This document shows positions 34,911 to 45,050 of a DNA stretch of 64,000 nucleotides, piece after piece (within the stretch, counting starts at the first letter, position 1; each line of letters begins with the position of its first letter). The DNA is from Hygrocybe punicea (Eukaryota; Basidiomycota; Agaricomycetes; Agaricales; Hygrophoraceae). The translations under genes were made by a program, and so were the position numbers. The stretch lies in contig OY744467.1 of NCBI GenBank assembly GCA_963556145.1, positions 1,736,001 through 1,800,000 of the forward strand, in the 5' to 3' direction. The notes beneath the pieces are model-generated. The model did not search any database. It saw nothing but the letters and a program-made list of their open reading frames with translations, and was not told the origin of the DNA.

Positions 34911-35344
34911 TGTTGTCCATCGTTGTGGTGGCTGCCGACTTCGTTTCAGTGAGTAGAAGTACCTAAAAAAATATCATTGACTTAAAACAAATGATAATAA
35001 AAGTAAAAAACTTACCGATTTACCTCAAATGCTTGCGTTCGAGGGTCACTCTTATGGTGATTTGTCAGGGTGTTGTCATGGCTGAGACTAAACTTTGGTA
35101 ACTAAAAACAGAAATTTGCCAAAATCAGCATGTGAGTACAACTTTCGTGTGAGCAAAATATACATGCCTGCAGACATCGGTTCAGCAGTTCTGAACCACT
35201 CATGAACCGTTTAGACAACCTGGGGGTTGCTTGAACCCCGAACTGGATCCGGGGTTCAGTTCAGCCCAAGGTGCTGGACTGAACCGAACTTCCAGTTCGG
35301 TTTGGTTCGGTTCTGAACCAAACTTTGGCAGCACTACTAGCGAT

Positions 35345-35690
35345 TGCACCCATCTCATTGTATTTCCAGTGGAAAACCCATTTGCTTCCAATGGCTTCCT
35401 GCCCCTCCAGTAAGTCTACAAGTTTCCAAACACCCATTTCTTGTAGCTGATCAAATTCCTCTTTCGTCACTACCTCCCAGTGCTCCCAATCTACAGCTTC
35501 CCTGGCCTCCCTTAAATCCCATGGGTCCTTGTTGGTGAGACTGCTGTCCTGCTGCATTGTGCTCAAGAATGCATATGCAATGGTTGTTTCCACGCTAACT
35601 TTTTCCTTTTGTTTCACTGTGGATGATTCTGTTGGTCTTCGTACATCAAGCTTTGTGTATCTCACATTGTGTCGGTTGTGCATGTGGATT
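35345..35690 (-). pseudogene. Copia RT, N-terminal segment
   Basis: Minus strand: DPWDLREAREAVDWEHWEVV, then EFDQLQEMGVWKLVDLLEGQ and GSKWVFHWKYNEMGAIA. This is the conserved entry of copia RT (W..A...E...L..N.TW.LV.LP...K.I..KWVFK.K). The last residues continue at 31032 after the 4.3-kb hAT element. Confidence 0.82.
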
Positions 35691-36600
35691 GTTTAACTGT
35701 TGATAATCGTGGTCAACTCCTCGTGTTGCTCTCGGTGGGTATGTTATGTTATTTTCCGGTCTGCAAATGGCCCTTTCCAGTGTCGGATCTGGTGCCTTCA
35801 TAGTGGGTTCCAGTGATTCCATTGCAGGTTCTGGTGGCTCCAGAGTTTGTGAGTCATCAGATTCACTCTGCTCCCCCTTGAATTGCAAACCCGGTAGGTT
35901 GGATACAATCTGGACTTCCTGCAATGCCCCATCCTCATGAAATGCAACATTCCATGATGTTTTAACAGTCCGCGTTGTGGCATTATAGTATCGGATAGCC
36001 TTCTGTGACTCCACAAATCCTATGAACTTCATCTTAGCTGATCGTGGTGCCAGCTTCGATCTCTTTCTGCCTTGATATAAGACCCAAACATCGCATATGA
36101 ACTCCCAGAAATGCGATACATCTGGCTTCTTGCCAGTCCAGGCTTCATGCAGGGTCATGCTGTCTAGAGCCTTAGTGGGGGATCAGTTTTGAATGTATGC
36201 CACATGCACAATGGCTTCTGGCCAAATGAATGTGGGCAGGTTTTTAGCAATCAACATCGCACGGGCTAACTCCAGTAACGTGTGATTAAATCTCTCTGCC
36301 ATTCTGTGTTGCGAGGGTGAGTAAGGGGCCATTGTTTTGATGACAATTCCCTTCTCTGCTGCCAATCTCTCAACTTCCTTGTTGACAAGTTCCTTTCCAT
36401 TATTGAACTGCAAATATTTAGGGTTTCAATTGAACTTGTTCTTGATCGTGTTTATATAAGCCTTGATGCATTCCATCGCCTGGCTTTTCCACTTCATGAA
36501 TAAAGTGGTTATGGTGCATACCCTGTCATCCATGAATGAGATATAGTATCTCGATCCTCCAATAGACTCTACGTGCACTGGGCCCCAGATGTCACTCAAA
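35691..36600 (-). pseudogene. Copia integrase core and C-terminal linker
   Basis: Minus strand: QFNNGKELVNKEVERLAAEK (the D-to-N variant of the catalytic FD(N)G.E), then YSPSQHRMAERFNHTLLELA (catalytic E in the P.QNG.AER.N box). Upstream: the site for the first catalytic D near 36560. Downstream: TLHEAWTGKKPDVSHFWEFI and KMKFIGFVESQKAIRYYNAT, the usual copia post-core block. A stop at about 36182 and the D-to-N change mark it as inactive. Confidence 0.8.
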
Positions 36601-36960
36601 GTCCACTCTCTGGTGACTTTTGATCATCCGTCGGCCTCTTTAGGAAATGGCTGGATGGCTTGCTTTGCCTGAATGCAAGCCTCACAGGTTTGGGAAGGGA
36701 TACTTCCTTCATCAATTTCTAGACCCGTGACTAACCCCTTTCTCTGCAGGGTCTTGAGTCCACTCACTCCAATGTGTTCGTATAGGCAGTGCCATTTGTC
36801 CCAAGACATTTTCCTCGGCATGGCTATGTTTGACTTTTCCGGCATGCGAGATTGCGCTTGGGCAGTTAAATGGTATAATTGTCCATCTTTTCAGCCTGTT
36901 TCAACAAGTTTATGCTCCTTCATATAGAGCCTCCATATTCCATTGTGGAAGTTAACCCAT
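36601..36960 (-). pseudogene. Copia GAG-pre-integrase domain
   Basis: Minus strand: MSWDKWHCLYEHIGVSGLKT (W-H-x-x-x-x-H zinc motif), KGLVTGLEIDEG, then CEACIQAKQAIQPFP (C-x2-C). This is the HHCC zinc region preceding the integrase core. Confidence 0.8.
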
Positions 36961-36972
36961 CTGCTGCTTTCA

Positions 36973-37214
36973 TCAAACCAGCTCAGCAATAATAGCAAGT
37001 TCTGTGACTCCGGTACATGTAGTATGTCTCATAGCTGATGCTGTATGTCCTTTCCATCCTTGCCCTTCCTTTCTGCCACCTATAGACTGGCAGTCCTTCA
37101 CCATATGTCCCTTCTTGTGGCAGTTGAAGCATTCCATCTTGGAATTGGCTGCATTCTGCTTTCCATTACCCTTTCCGTCATGCTTTCTGGTGAACCTCCC
37201 ATGCATAGCGACAT
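36973..37214 (-). pseudogene. Copia gag, CCHC zinc knuckle
   Basis: Minus strand contains CFNCHKKGHMVKDC, a perfect C-x2-C-x4-H-x4-C knuckle, in a K/G-rich context (KHDGKGNGKQNAANSKME). Its N-terminal part is separated by the 156-bp LTR at 37215-37370. Confidence 0.82.
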
Positions 37215-37370
37215 TGTTAGGATCTCACGGTGGACACGTAGAGTGTCCTCGAGCGGATCACAGGGCTCGGAAGCTAAGGCTAAATCTAAATCTCTACTGA
37301 CTACTAAACAGGCTATCTACTGGAATGAACCGTGGGAAGGTCACGTGATCTACCTAGATCTACTACTCCA
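37215..37370 (+). repeat. Solo 156-bp LTR within copia gag
   Basis: Runs from TGTTAGGATC to CTACTACTCCA. Carries TCACGTGA near the 3' end and an inverted repeat near the 5' end (GGACAC / GTGTCC), the same plan and length as the other small LTRs. Target duplication not clear. Confidence 0.6.
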
Positions 37371-37990
37371 ATGGCACCTGCAGTCTTCCTCTAATAGGAT
37401 CACAACTAGTTCATGTGATGTCAGTGATGTTCTGTCCTTCTTAGAGCCTAAGTACACCGATGTATACAAGTCCCAATTTTTCGGTAAGGAGGATACAAGT
37501 ATCATCATGAAATCTTTGTTGGAAACAAGGCTTCCCATCAAGTGGAGTTCCTCCTGCAGTTTCCGGAGCTTTGATATGTGCTCGATTAGGTCAAATCCTT
37601 CTTCAGCAATTGACCAGTACAGTGTGCATTGCATCACCAATATTCTGAGCTTCCCCCTGAATTCCTTTACCAAGGTTAGCTGCTTCCACATCTCACTTGC
37701 TGTGTGTGCACCAATGATATGTATCATTTCTGCATTGCCAATTGCAAGCTTGATCTGCATCCTCATCTTGGTGTCTCCACCACTCCATTTCTTCATCGCC
37801 TCAGATTCCATTGGTGTTGGACAGGAAGTGTCTGCCAGGACAGGGCCTTTCAATTCCACATCAATATATGTCTCCAACCCTAGATCCCAAAGCACAGCTA
37901 ACATCTGTCTCTTTCATGGTATCCAATTGTTCCCCTTTAGTAACTTGATCTGGTAGGATCCTGATGTGTGTGTGACTTCATCCGTCATAG
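37371..37990 (-). pseudogene. Copia gag (UBN2-like)
   Basis: Minus strand: KWSGGDTKMRMQIKLAIGNA, then HTASEMWKQLTLVKEFRGKL, HISKLRKLQEELHLMGSLVS and SSLPKNWDLYTSVYLGSKKD, the typical Ty1/copia gag helices. It continues into the CCHC knuckle after the solo LTR. Confidence 0.78.
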
Positions 37991-38074
37991 TCAGCTAGTA
38001 TACGAGGTGGTAGTGCGATGTTTGGAGGTGTGTGATTGTGTTTCCATTACAGCCATTCAGGGCTCATAACCTAT

Positions 38075-38312
38075 TGGAATATATAGTGTGCAGTGGTTGT
38101 TGACCACTAAGATATTTATGTGGAATTAAAATTATATTTGCCTCTCTCTGAGAGGGTTTTTATACTACTTTCTAAATCTACTAGAAGTTTCTTGTGTTGA
38201 GTAGAATAACTGCTGCACTTCAGCATTATTCATTGGACAGGTGTGTTTGAGTTCTGGGGTCACATGATGCAGATTACCAATCCATTCCATGACTATTCAG
38301 CTACTATTCCCA
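38075..38312 (-). repeat. Copia LTR (5' LTR of the element)
   Basis: Partner of 23696-23923, in the same orientation. It carries about 10 extra bp (CAGCATTATTCATT region) relative to the other LTR. Confidence 0.8.
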
Positions 38313-38510
38313 ATACGGAGGTGGTTTTTTCATCAGGGCCACTGTCCTAGCATAGGGAACCAGACTCACCCATTCTGGTTCTAGAGGTGTGGGTGGTTGG
38401 GGAATGGTTGGTGATGTTGGTAGTGTGGTCAGTTGTGGGTTCTCAGACTTGGTCGATGGTGTTGTGATGGAGGAAATGGATGATGTCAATGATGTTGATG
38501 GTGAATTCAA
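38313..38510 (-). pseudogene. Gag-like ORF, N-terminal fragment
   Basis: Minus strand: S/T/P-rich leader, PTPLEPEWVSLVPYARTVAL, then MKKPPPYWE, which runs into the copia LTR. Together with 23695-23603 and 21494-21218 it makes one gag-like ORF with two insertions. Confidence 0.6.
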
Positions 38511-38759
38511 GTATTTACCGTTTTTGTCTCAGGCTCACAGGATGGTCCTGTGTTTGGGTGGTGTATTATGTGGGCAGCTTGATGATGCTGTTTTGTGGTA
38601 CTGGAAATTGGTGCAATGTGTAGCTGTTCTTGGTGCATGGTTCTTGGTTCTGGGTGTTTCGGTTCTCAGTACTCTGTTCTCGGTTTGCGGTGCTTGGTGC
38701 TCAGTTCTGTGTGAAGTGTTCAGATGGCATGGGTGTTGAAGTGTGCTCTCATCACATTG

Positions 38760-38903
38760 TGGAGGGATGGAGCCTGCTAAGGGAACTCAGACGGAATTGA
38801 GTTGTGGTAGCGATGATGATCGCTACAACACGAGGTCTTGGCTACTAAGGAAACTCAACTGTAGGAATCCTAGTCACGTGACTGCCCAGGTACATCTACT
38901 ACA
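38760..38903 (+). repeat. Small LTR (144 bp) with internal remnant
   Basis: Ends CAGGTACATCTACTACA and holds TCACGTGACTGCCCAGG. Preceded by CTCTCATCACATTG, equivalent to the internal CTCTCATCACCACG that precedes the 3' LTR at 33762, so it is a 3' LTR with a stump of interior. Confidence 0.62.
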
Positions 38904-39127
38904 ATGGGTGAACAAGAAAGACGCCTGAAAGAATATTTGCCTAGAGGTTGCATGTACTTCATATGGACAGGTGGGGATGGAACAAGGGAATCAGGGAGTG
39001 TCTGAGCCAAGATAAAAGCTTGCTTGTACTTTGTACAGGTGAATGATGAGTCTAGGAATGCTCACTAGTACTTTGTACAGGTGAGCGATGACAAACAGTA
39101 AATACAAAATAATTATATATGTGACAC

Positions 39128-39253
39128 TACAAATTGCCTTTTTTGGATGGTTAACCATGGTTTAGCCATTGTCACAATGGTCTGGTCCGGCCATATATGG
39201 GTTAGTGATTTTTTTCCATAGCCGAGCCGAGCTGGACCATGCTGTGGCAACAC
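39128..39253. mobile_element. Terminal remnant of a hAT-type element (TTAGCC class)
   Basis: The sequence GGATGG(T/C)TA..., CATATATGGGTTAG and GCCGAGC...GTGGCAACACTA matches the right end of the 8.3-kb element at 61720-61847. No matching left end was found, so this is a broken copy. Confidence 0.6.
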
Positions 39254-40966
39254 TATTCTGAGTTTCATTCACCCCTGGGGTTTCCACCCCTCCTCCCCAT
39301 GTCACAGCTTCAGTTCCTTTCATATATATTCACCTCAGGGGAGAGACATTTTCCTACTAGCCTTCCTGTCTCCTCCTGATTATGTATGTCTTTCCTGCTT
39401 CCTTTTTCTGATGTTTCATAGACCTTAGTTTTTGGTTTCACACAATTACATGTAATCCATTACATCTACATCCCGGGTGTCTCAACATGAGAACAGTAAT
39501 GAACCACAAAGCCAAACACAAATGACCCCTTTTGATTTGGAAACCTGATTTGAACCCTCTGTTAGGGGTGCATGTGTTAAGCTTACTGAAGACTATCACA
39601 TGGGAAGAATCGACAAGTCTACTGCATTCCTGGAACTCACTTCTGCCATTCTGTTTGGTTCCATCCTCACTGATGATGCTGTTAATTGACAGGCTTTCAG
39701 AGCCTACTGTTGGATGCTCGATAGCTATGACAACCTATGATGTGGTGGAACCAAGTGGTCAAATGCACTCAACCAACTCATCAATGTCAAGTACAGGGAA
39801 GGTGACCAGGAAGTGATCCTCAGGGGAACCCACCATGATGAAGGGCCTATCACTACTTGACTGCCTAAACATTGAGCCAGCAGGTAACAATGTCAATGAC
39901 CATGCTGCTTCTACCAAATGGCAAGTCAATGTCTCTCTTTTCCTGTGGGTCATCCAGGAATCTATCCATCCATTGGTCCTCCCTCCATCCTTACATGAGA
40001 CCTGGTGTAGTAGGAGGTCTTTGGAGGATTAGTCAGTAAATCACATGACTCCTAGTTGACTTCCCAATTAGTCAGTAGACTTAGAGAGATTGTCTTAGAT
40101 GAGACTATAGCAGGACTGTCCCCAGGCTTGCAACTAGCTAGGGACCCTCAGCCCCTGCTACACCAGTCCCTTCTTCAGAATTTTCTCCTGGGACATCAAG
40201 TTCACTGTTGCATTGATACTCAACTCTGCATCCTGTCCACAGTTCCCCCACTCTGAAGTCTCATGTCTGGGTGAGTGACCATGTTTTTTCCAGCCTTTTC
40301 ACCACTTCCACAGGGAACTCATGCAAAGAACATCTTGGGTCCTTGAAATCTCACTCGGACCCTCTTTCCCTGCCAAAACTGTCAGGAGAATAGATCATGG
40401 CTTTGGAACCTACCATCAAGGCCACCATCTTCATCTTCCCTCAATGGGAACAGGAACTCTGGAGCTTCAACCATTATGTCTCCAGGCTCTTCACAGCACT
40501 CCCAGCAGAGCAACACCATCATGTCATTGCTCTTGGCAAAGGCATCTGCATCCATGTTGCCCAATGCCAGGACCTCCTGCTCACCAATGCTCACAAATTC
40601 ATGGACCTACAAATCCACTGGATCCACTCTTGGGACAGACAACACACACCCCTAGCTGTACTATTTGACCTATATATATGGACTTACCCACCCAGACTTT
40701 TGTCAAATGAGTAGGGTACTGGCACTGCAGAATTTGGCCATTCCAGTGGGTGTTGGCATAACCCTATCAGCCATTGTGATTGGCTGGCAGATGGTAATAT
40801 GTACATATTGGGCACATACCTATGCGGCAGCAGCAATAATATTAAATTATGTCCCATTATATAATATATTGTCACACATTGGGGCCCATTACCAGGAAAT
40901 GTCACATATGAGGGAACTGCATACACATTGGGATATGTCGCACAGGTATGCTTAATTGAGAACTAC
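39254..40966. other. Transposon debris without an assignable gene
   Basis: Short ORFs on both strands lack recognisable motifs. 39300-39485 ends CTACATCCCGGGTGTCTCAACA-like, as LTRs of gypsy elements often do (low confidence). About 39994-40120 resembles an antisense copy of the small LTR (TGTAGTAGGAGG...AATCACATGACT). Confidence 0.35.
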
Positions 40967-41620
40967 TCAATCTGGCACATTCTCCTCCTCCTTGTCCTCC
41001 TTGTCCTCCTTGTCCCCCTTGTCTTCATCATTTTCATTAATGTGATCCACAAGTGGGCTGTCATTCACAGGGTTAGACACTGTAAGTGGGGACTCCCAAA
41101 GATGGGTGAATTTGTTAGCAAGAGCCTGCTGCAAAGTGGCTTGCTGTAATGCATAGGCTTGAATGCCTTCACCAATACCTGGTTCCAGGACAATGTCCCC
41201 ACCCATCCATGCCTCCCACCATGAAGCTTCCACTCAAGGAAGCCATAGACTCACCTCATCTCCTCTGTCAACCAAAGAACTTATTCCAACCATTGTGTAG
41301 TGTGGGCTCACAATTTAGCCCATTCTACTTGCAGGGCTGTTATATGTCAATACATCTGCAAGCAGGAGCAAGCAGCATCTCACCCTCATGCAAGCCTGCA
41401 GCCATTCCATCACCCACAAGTCTGTTGGCCACCCAGATCCACAAGATTACATGCCGCCCTTCTCCAAGTCCCTTTGAGAGTGCCTTGAGCTGTTTCTTGG
41501 TTTTTTTCTTGCCATTGGCACCAATTGTATCATTGGACATTGATGATCTTGGTCATGATACAAATCTCTTCTATTTGGAAGTCATTGACTTCCAGTTCAA
41601 CCTCTTCCTCCAAATGAGCA
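40967..41620 (-). pseudogene. KDZ transposase C-terminal relic
   Basis: Minus-strand pieces: KKKTKKQLKALSKGLGEGRH, then VILWIWV (41540-41400), followed across a gap by ASWWEAWMGGD, then IQAYALQQATLQQALANKFT and HLWESPL (41230-41080). The order SEGRR..SWIW ... W.A.WWE ... AYA..QA matches the C-terminal tail usual in KDZ transposases. The catalytic core is missing. ORF 41871-41530 (acidic, E/D-rich) may be debris of the same or a neighbouring gene. Confidence 0.42.
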
Positions 41621-41871
41621 GGTAAGTCAGGTATATTGACAAGTTCCACATTGACATCAATCTCAGAGGATATGTCCAGTTCTTGATCCATTCCTAGGGA
41701 ACCAGGGTGAGGCATGTTCTTGTCATCACTGTCTTCTGATCCTATAGGAACCTGTAAGTGCATAGGGCTGGAGCTGACAAGGAAACCTCTTGAGTGAGGG
41801 TATCTGGGGAGTGTTGCGGAGTGCATGGGGACATCAGTGTAGAATTCTTCAAGGTCATCCAAGTCAAACAA

Positions 41872-42480
41872 GGTTTGTTTGTCACATCAAATGACTGTAT
41901 AACTTGCTAATTAGTTGTTTACATTGAAGGTATAAATGAATATACCAGATCCTGTGAGTCAGTCATTCCTACATTGTTGGGTTCCTTCTCTTTCTGTGTC
42001 CTCTGGTGTTTCTCAGACCCACTATTCTTGTTATCTTGAAGACAATCTGAGCATTTTTGGAGCAGACCAGGCAGGTTCAATGGGCCCTGGGTAGCCTGGG
42101 AATAAATGCCAGAAACTCTGAAGAAAACACTTCTAGATTGTGGATTGGAGCATGCCTGTAGTATGTTGCCAATGAGATAGGTTTAGGTGGATTGCCACAA
42201 TGTTTTGAGCAATTACACAAGTACATTTGCGATCCCATGAGGGTCATACAAAGAGATTGAATGGTTTGCCATGATAAAAAAAACTGGTCATTTGGTAGGT
42301 GTAAATGCCAATCCTATAGCTGAAAATGTAATGGCTATTATCTATATAGGTCTTAACTCGATAAAATTAGATAGTATCATGGCATATTGCCATAAATTGT
42401 TACAAATAGAGGGATCTTTCATTGGGGATCAGAATTTTACCTTGTCCTATTATGACCCGAGGTAGGTGAAGACCTGCATA
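41872..42480. other. Spacer without a gene
   Basis: AT-rich, no supported ORF, no repeat copy recognised. Confidence 0.4.
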
Positions 42481-44544
42481 ATGGCTTCAAGTAAGAAGGC
42501 TGGGGCGGCTCGTACCGGTACCCAAACCGCAAGTAGTTCTGGCAGGACCAACACTTGTCGAAAAAATGCAAGCGTTCAGGATGCCTCTTTACCGCAAGCT
42601 CCAGCAACAAGTACAGATAAAGGCCCATTTTCTACAGAAAACGGGGCTCCCCCACACCACTCGGAACGTTCATCAAAGGGTACTGGTGGTCTAAAGCGAC
42701 TTCAAGATGTATCGGACAATGTAACAAAACAAACCAGGAAGCGCAACAATACTCAGTTAGACAACATTCTGGAATCAACCGCTGATAACCCAATGGCCCC
42801 ACCAAAGACCAAGAGGAGTCGCACGCAAAAGGTGAGCATTGCATTGCATGCACTATGTTGAACATTAAGCCAGTTGTTACCACCAAGGAAAACATCGCAG
42901 AAACTGCCAGTCAACAACATGCGTCGGTGTCAGTGCCTATGCCTGTACAGCAAGCTGTCCACATCATTCCTCCTGGTACAGAGCCAATATTGTGAAACAA
43001 CACCTATCAGTTCGGTTTCAACCCTCCAAGATTGCCAACCGCATCTGTAGAAAATCCTGTACCCCAGAGGTTAGTAGCGTCTCCTCAGCGAGGGCCCATC
43101 TGATGTTCACTGCAGGCATCTGTCCAACATTGATCCTCGCCTCTCAATGGAACCCGGTAACTCTCCAGTAAACTATTTGCACCAAACAGGTCGAGATGCA
43201 GTTGACGGCACACATGGTCGGCAAAACATCACTAAGGACACGGACGGCACTAACATTGATCAGGAGAGATCATGTGCTCCCAGTAACTTCTCACACTTTG
43301 GAGACCGTAACTCCAGATTGGAAAACTCTAGTGTTCCTACTGCACTTCCATGTCATGGGCAGGACATTATACATAATGACGAGGAAGCATGGGCCCCTTC
43401 TCCTGCTGTGAATGTAAACAACACCTATGACTCTGATGATGACCTTTACAACACTCGCGACACTTGTCACTACACTGATGACACTAACCACGCTAACCAC
43501 ACTAGCGATGTTCCTCACTACACAAACAATATTCCTCACAATATTCCCCATGATGCTCATGACCATGTCATGAATGAAAACCCTCTCCTTGGTATGCTGC
43601 TATTTTCAAGGTATTCTTATTTGTTTACTCTTCGCCAGCACCAGGGTTCAACCAATCACCTTCTGAAGATGAATGTATTGCTGATAACTCACTCTGGGCA
43701 CCTGGTATCAATGGCAAGCAAATCACTACACTCGTCTATACCATCTAACTAACCGAATTCACCTTCTTTCAGTGATGGAGTGGAGGATACAAAGTGAAGA
43801 ACTGGATACAGACCGCCTCAACAATGTGAATTCTCTTCAAATTCTCCCTACAGTTGCTGACACTTCCTTTAGGCGGGTATAGAAGATGACTCTTACGATA
43901 TCCTTGATGACCATCACTGGCGAAACCATGTGCCAAGGCTGCCCAATCCCAATTGACTTCGTGGCATCCGGGCATCTGGTCAACAAGACACCAATAAGGA
44001 CAACTGTGACACCAGCACTGAGTCCGAGTCAGAACCAGAAAGTGAGAATGAACCTATGCGTCAGCCAAGGGCCAAACCATACAGCCACATGGCATTCAAC
44101 AAAACGACAAACAATCCTAAGCAATATCGTTATTATCCCATGCGGTGGAGGAAAGTTATTAAAATAGCAAAGTCATACTTTCAAAGATGGATGGCGGTTC
44201 ATTGGGCATTCCCAAACCCTTCAAACTCAGATCACCATAGGGCAGCAGCTAAGTGCTTATCTACGGCCCTCTTCAAATATCAAGATGATGGTGGTTGTGT
44301 AGAAGATGGTAAGGTTGATGGTTTTTTTTCATGCAGAAGCTGACTCTTTCACTAGTGTTGCCGAAGTTCAGTTCGGTCCAGTTCCAACCCTTTTTGGCAG
44401 AACCGCGAACCGAACTTTGGGTCCGGTTTGGTGCTGGGCCAAACCTGGACCCAGATGGCATCGAACCGTCTGTCCGCGTTCGGTCTGGGTTCAGATGCGG
44501 TCTGAACCCTGGACCGAGATGGGCTCACCCCATGAGCTCTGTTC

Positions 44545-44605
44545 TCCTCGCGAATGGCAGGCACGTATCAATTGATACGGCGCTGCACTTCGCGAGGTAG
44601 TTGGG
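44545..44605. repeat. TCAATTGA hairpin
   Basis: CCTCGCGAA ... CGTATCAATTGATACGGC ... TTCGCGAGG. The outer arms are a perfect 9-bp inverted repeat and the centre a 14-bp palindrome (core 44568-44575). Confidence 0.78.
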
Positions 44606-44619
44606 CTGCGGGGGAGCCG

Positions 44620-45050
44620 TCCGGCGCTGCTGCTGCTGCCATTGCCGTTGCCACTGTTGCTGTTGCTGCCGCTGCCGTGGCCGTTGCTGCTGCAACTGCT
44701 GCTGCTGCTGCTGCCGCCATTGCTGCTGCTGCTGTCGTGGCTGTTGCTGCTGCCGTTGCTGCTGCCGCTGCCACTGCTGCTGTTGCTGCCGCTGCCGGCG
44801 CTGCCGCTGCTGCCGTTGCCATTGCTGCTGCCACTGCTGCTGCCGCTGGTGGTGATGTTGGATGGCATTTGCCGTTGCCGCTGCCGCTGCCACTGCTGCT
44901 GCTGCCGTTGCTGCCAGCGCTGCTGCTTCCGCTGTTGCTGCTGCTGCTTGCCGTTGCCGTTGTCATTGCCTGGTTGCCGTTGCCATTGCCGTTGCCGTTG
45001 CCGCCGCTGGTGGTGGTGGTGGTGGTGGTGTTGCGGCTGTCCCGCGTCCG
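44620..45050. repeat. GC-rich trinucleotide tract
   Basis: About 430 bp of GCT/GCC/TGC repeats (imperfect). All six frames are open for long stretches and give poly-A, -Q, -L, -C or -S/G proteins; none is credible as a gene. Confidence 0.75.

Larger units (their letters stand above)
31033..35336. mobile_element. Non-autonomous hAT-type element, 4.3 kb, with nested LTR element
   Basis: Ends TAGTGCTACCGAAGTT and AACTTTGGCAGCACTA are inverted repeats with GGTTCAG subterminal repeats. The exact 8-bp duplication CTAGCGAT lies at 31025-31032 and 35337-35344; removal restores the copia RT frame. Contents: a 469-bp MITE, a 2-kb LTR element (itself with a 345-bp MITE), two TCAATTGA hairpins and long GTT/GCT tracts (34210-34300, 34540-34750). 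No transposase. Confidence 0.85.
23696..38312 (-). mobile_element. Ty1/copia LTR retrotransposon with nested insertions
   Basis: Direct repeats at 23696-23923 and 38075-38312 (TGGAATATATAGTGTGCAG...ACTATTCCC) are the LTRs, about 90% alike. On the minus strand the coding order is gag (37990-37371), CCHC knuckle (37206-36973), GAG-pre-integrase (36845-36624), integrase (36560-36183), RT and RNase H. This copia order is spread over 14.6 kb because of six or more later insertions. A matching 5-bp target duplication was not found (AGTAT left, ATACG right). It interrupts the gag-like ORF. Confidence 0.85.

Noticed and set aside
40684..40955. ORFs facing each other around 40.8 kb
   Set aside because: No motif, no homologous copy in the window, overlapping frames.
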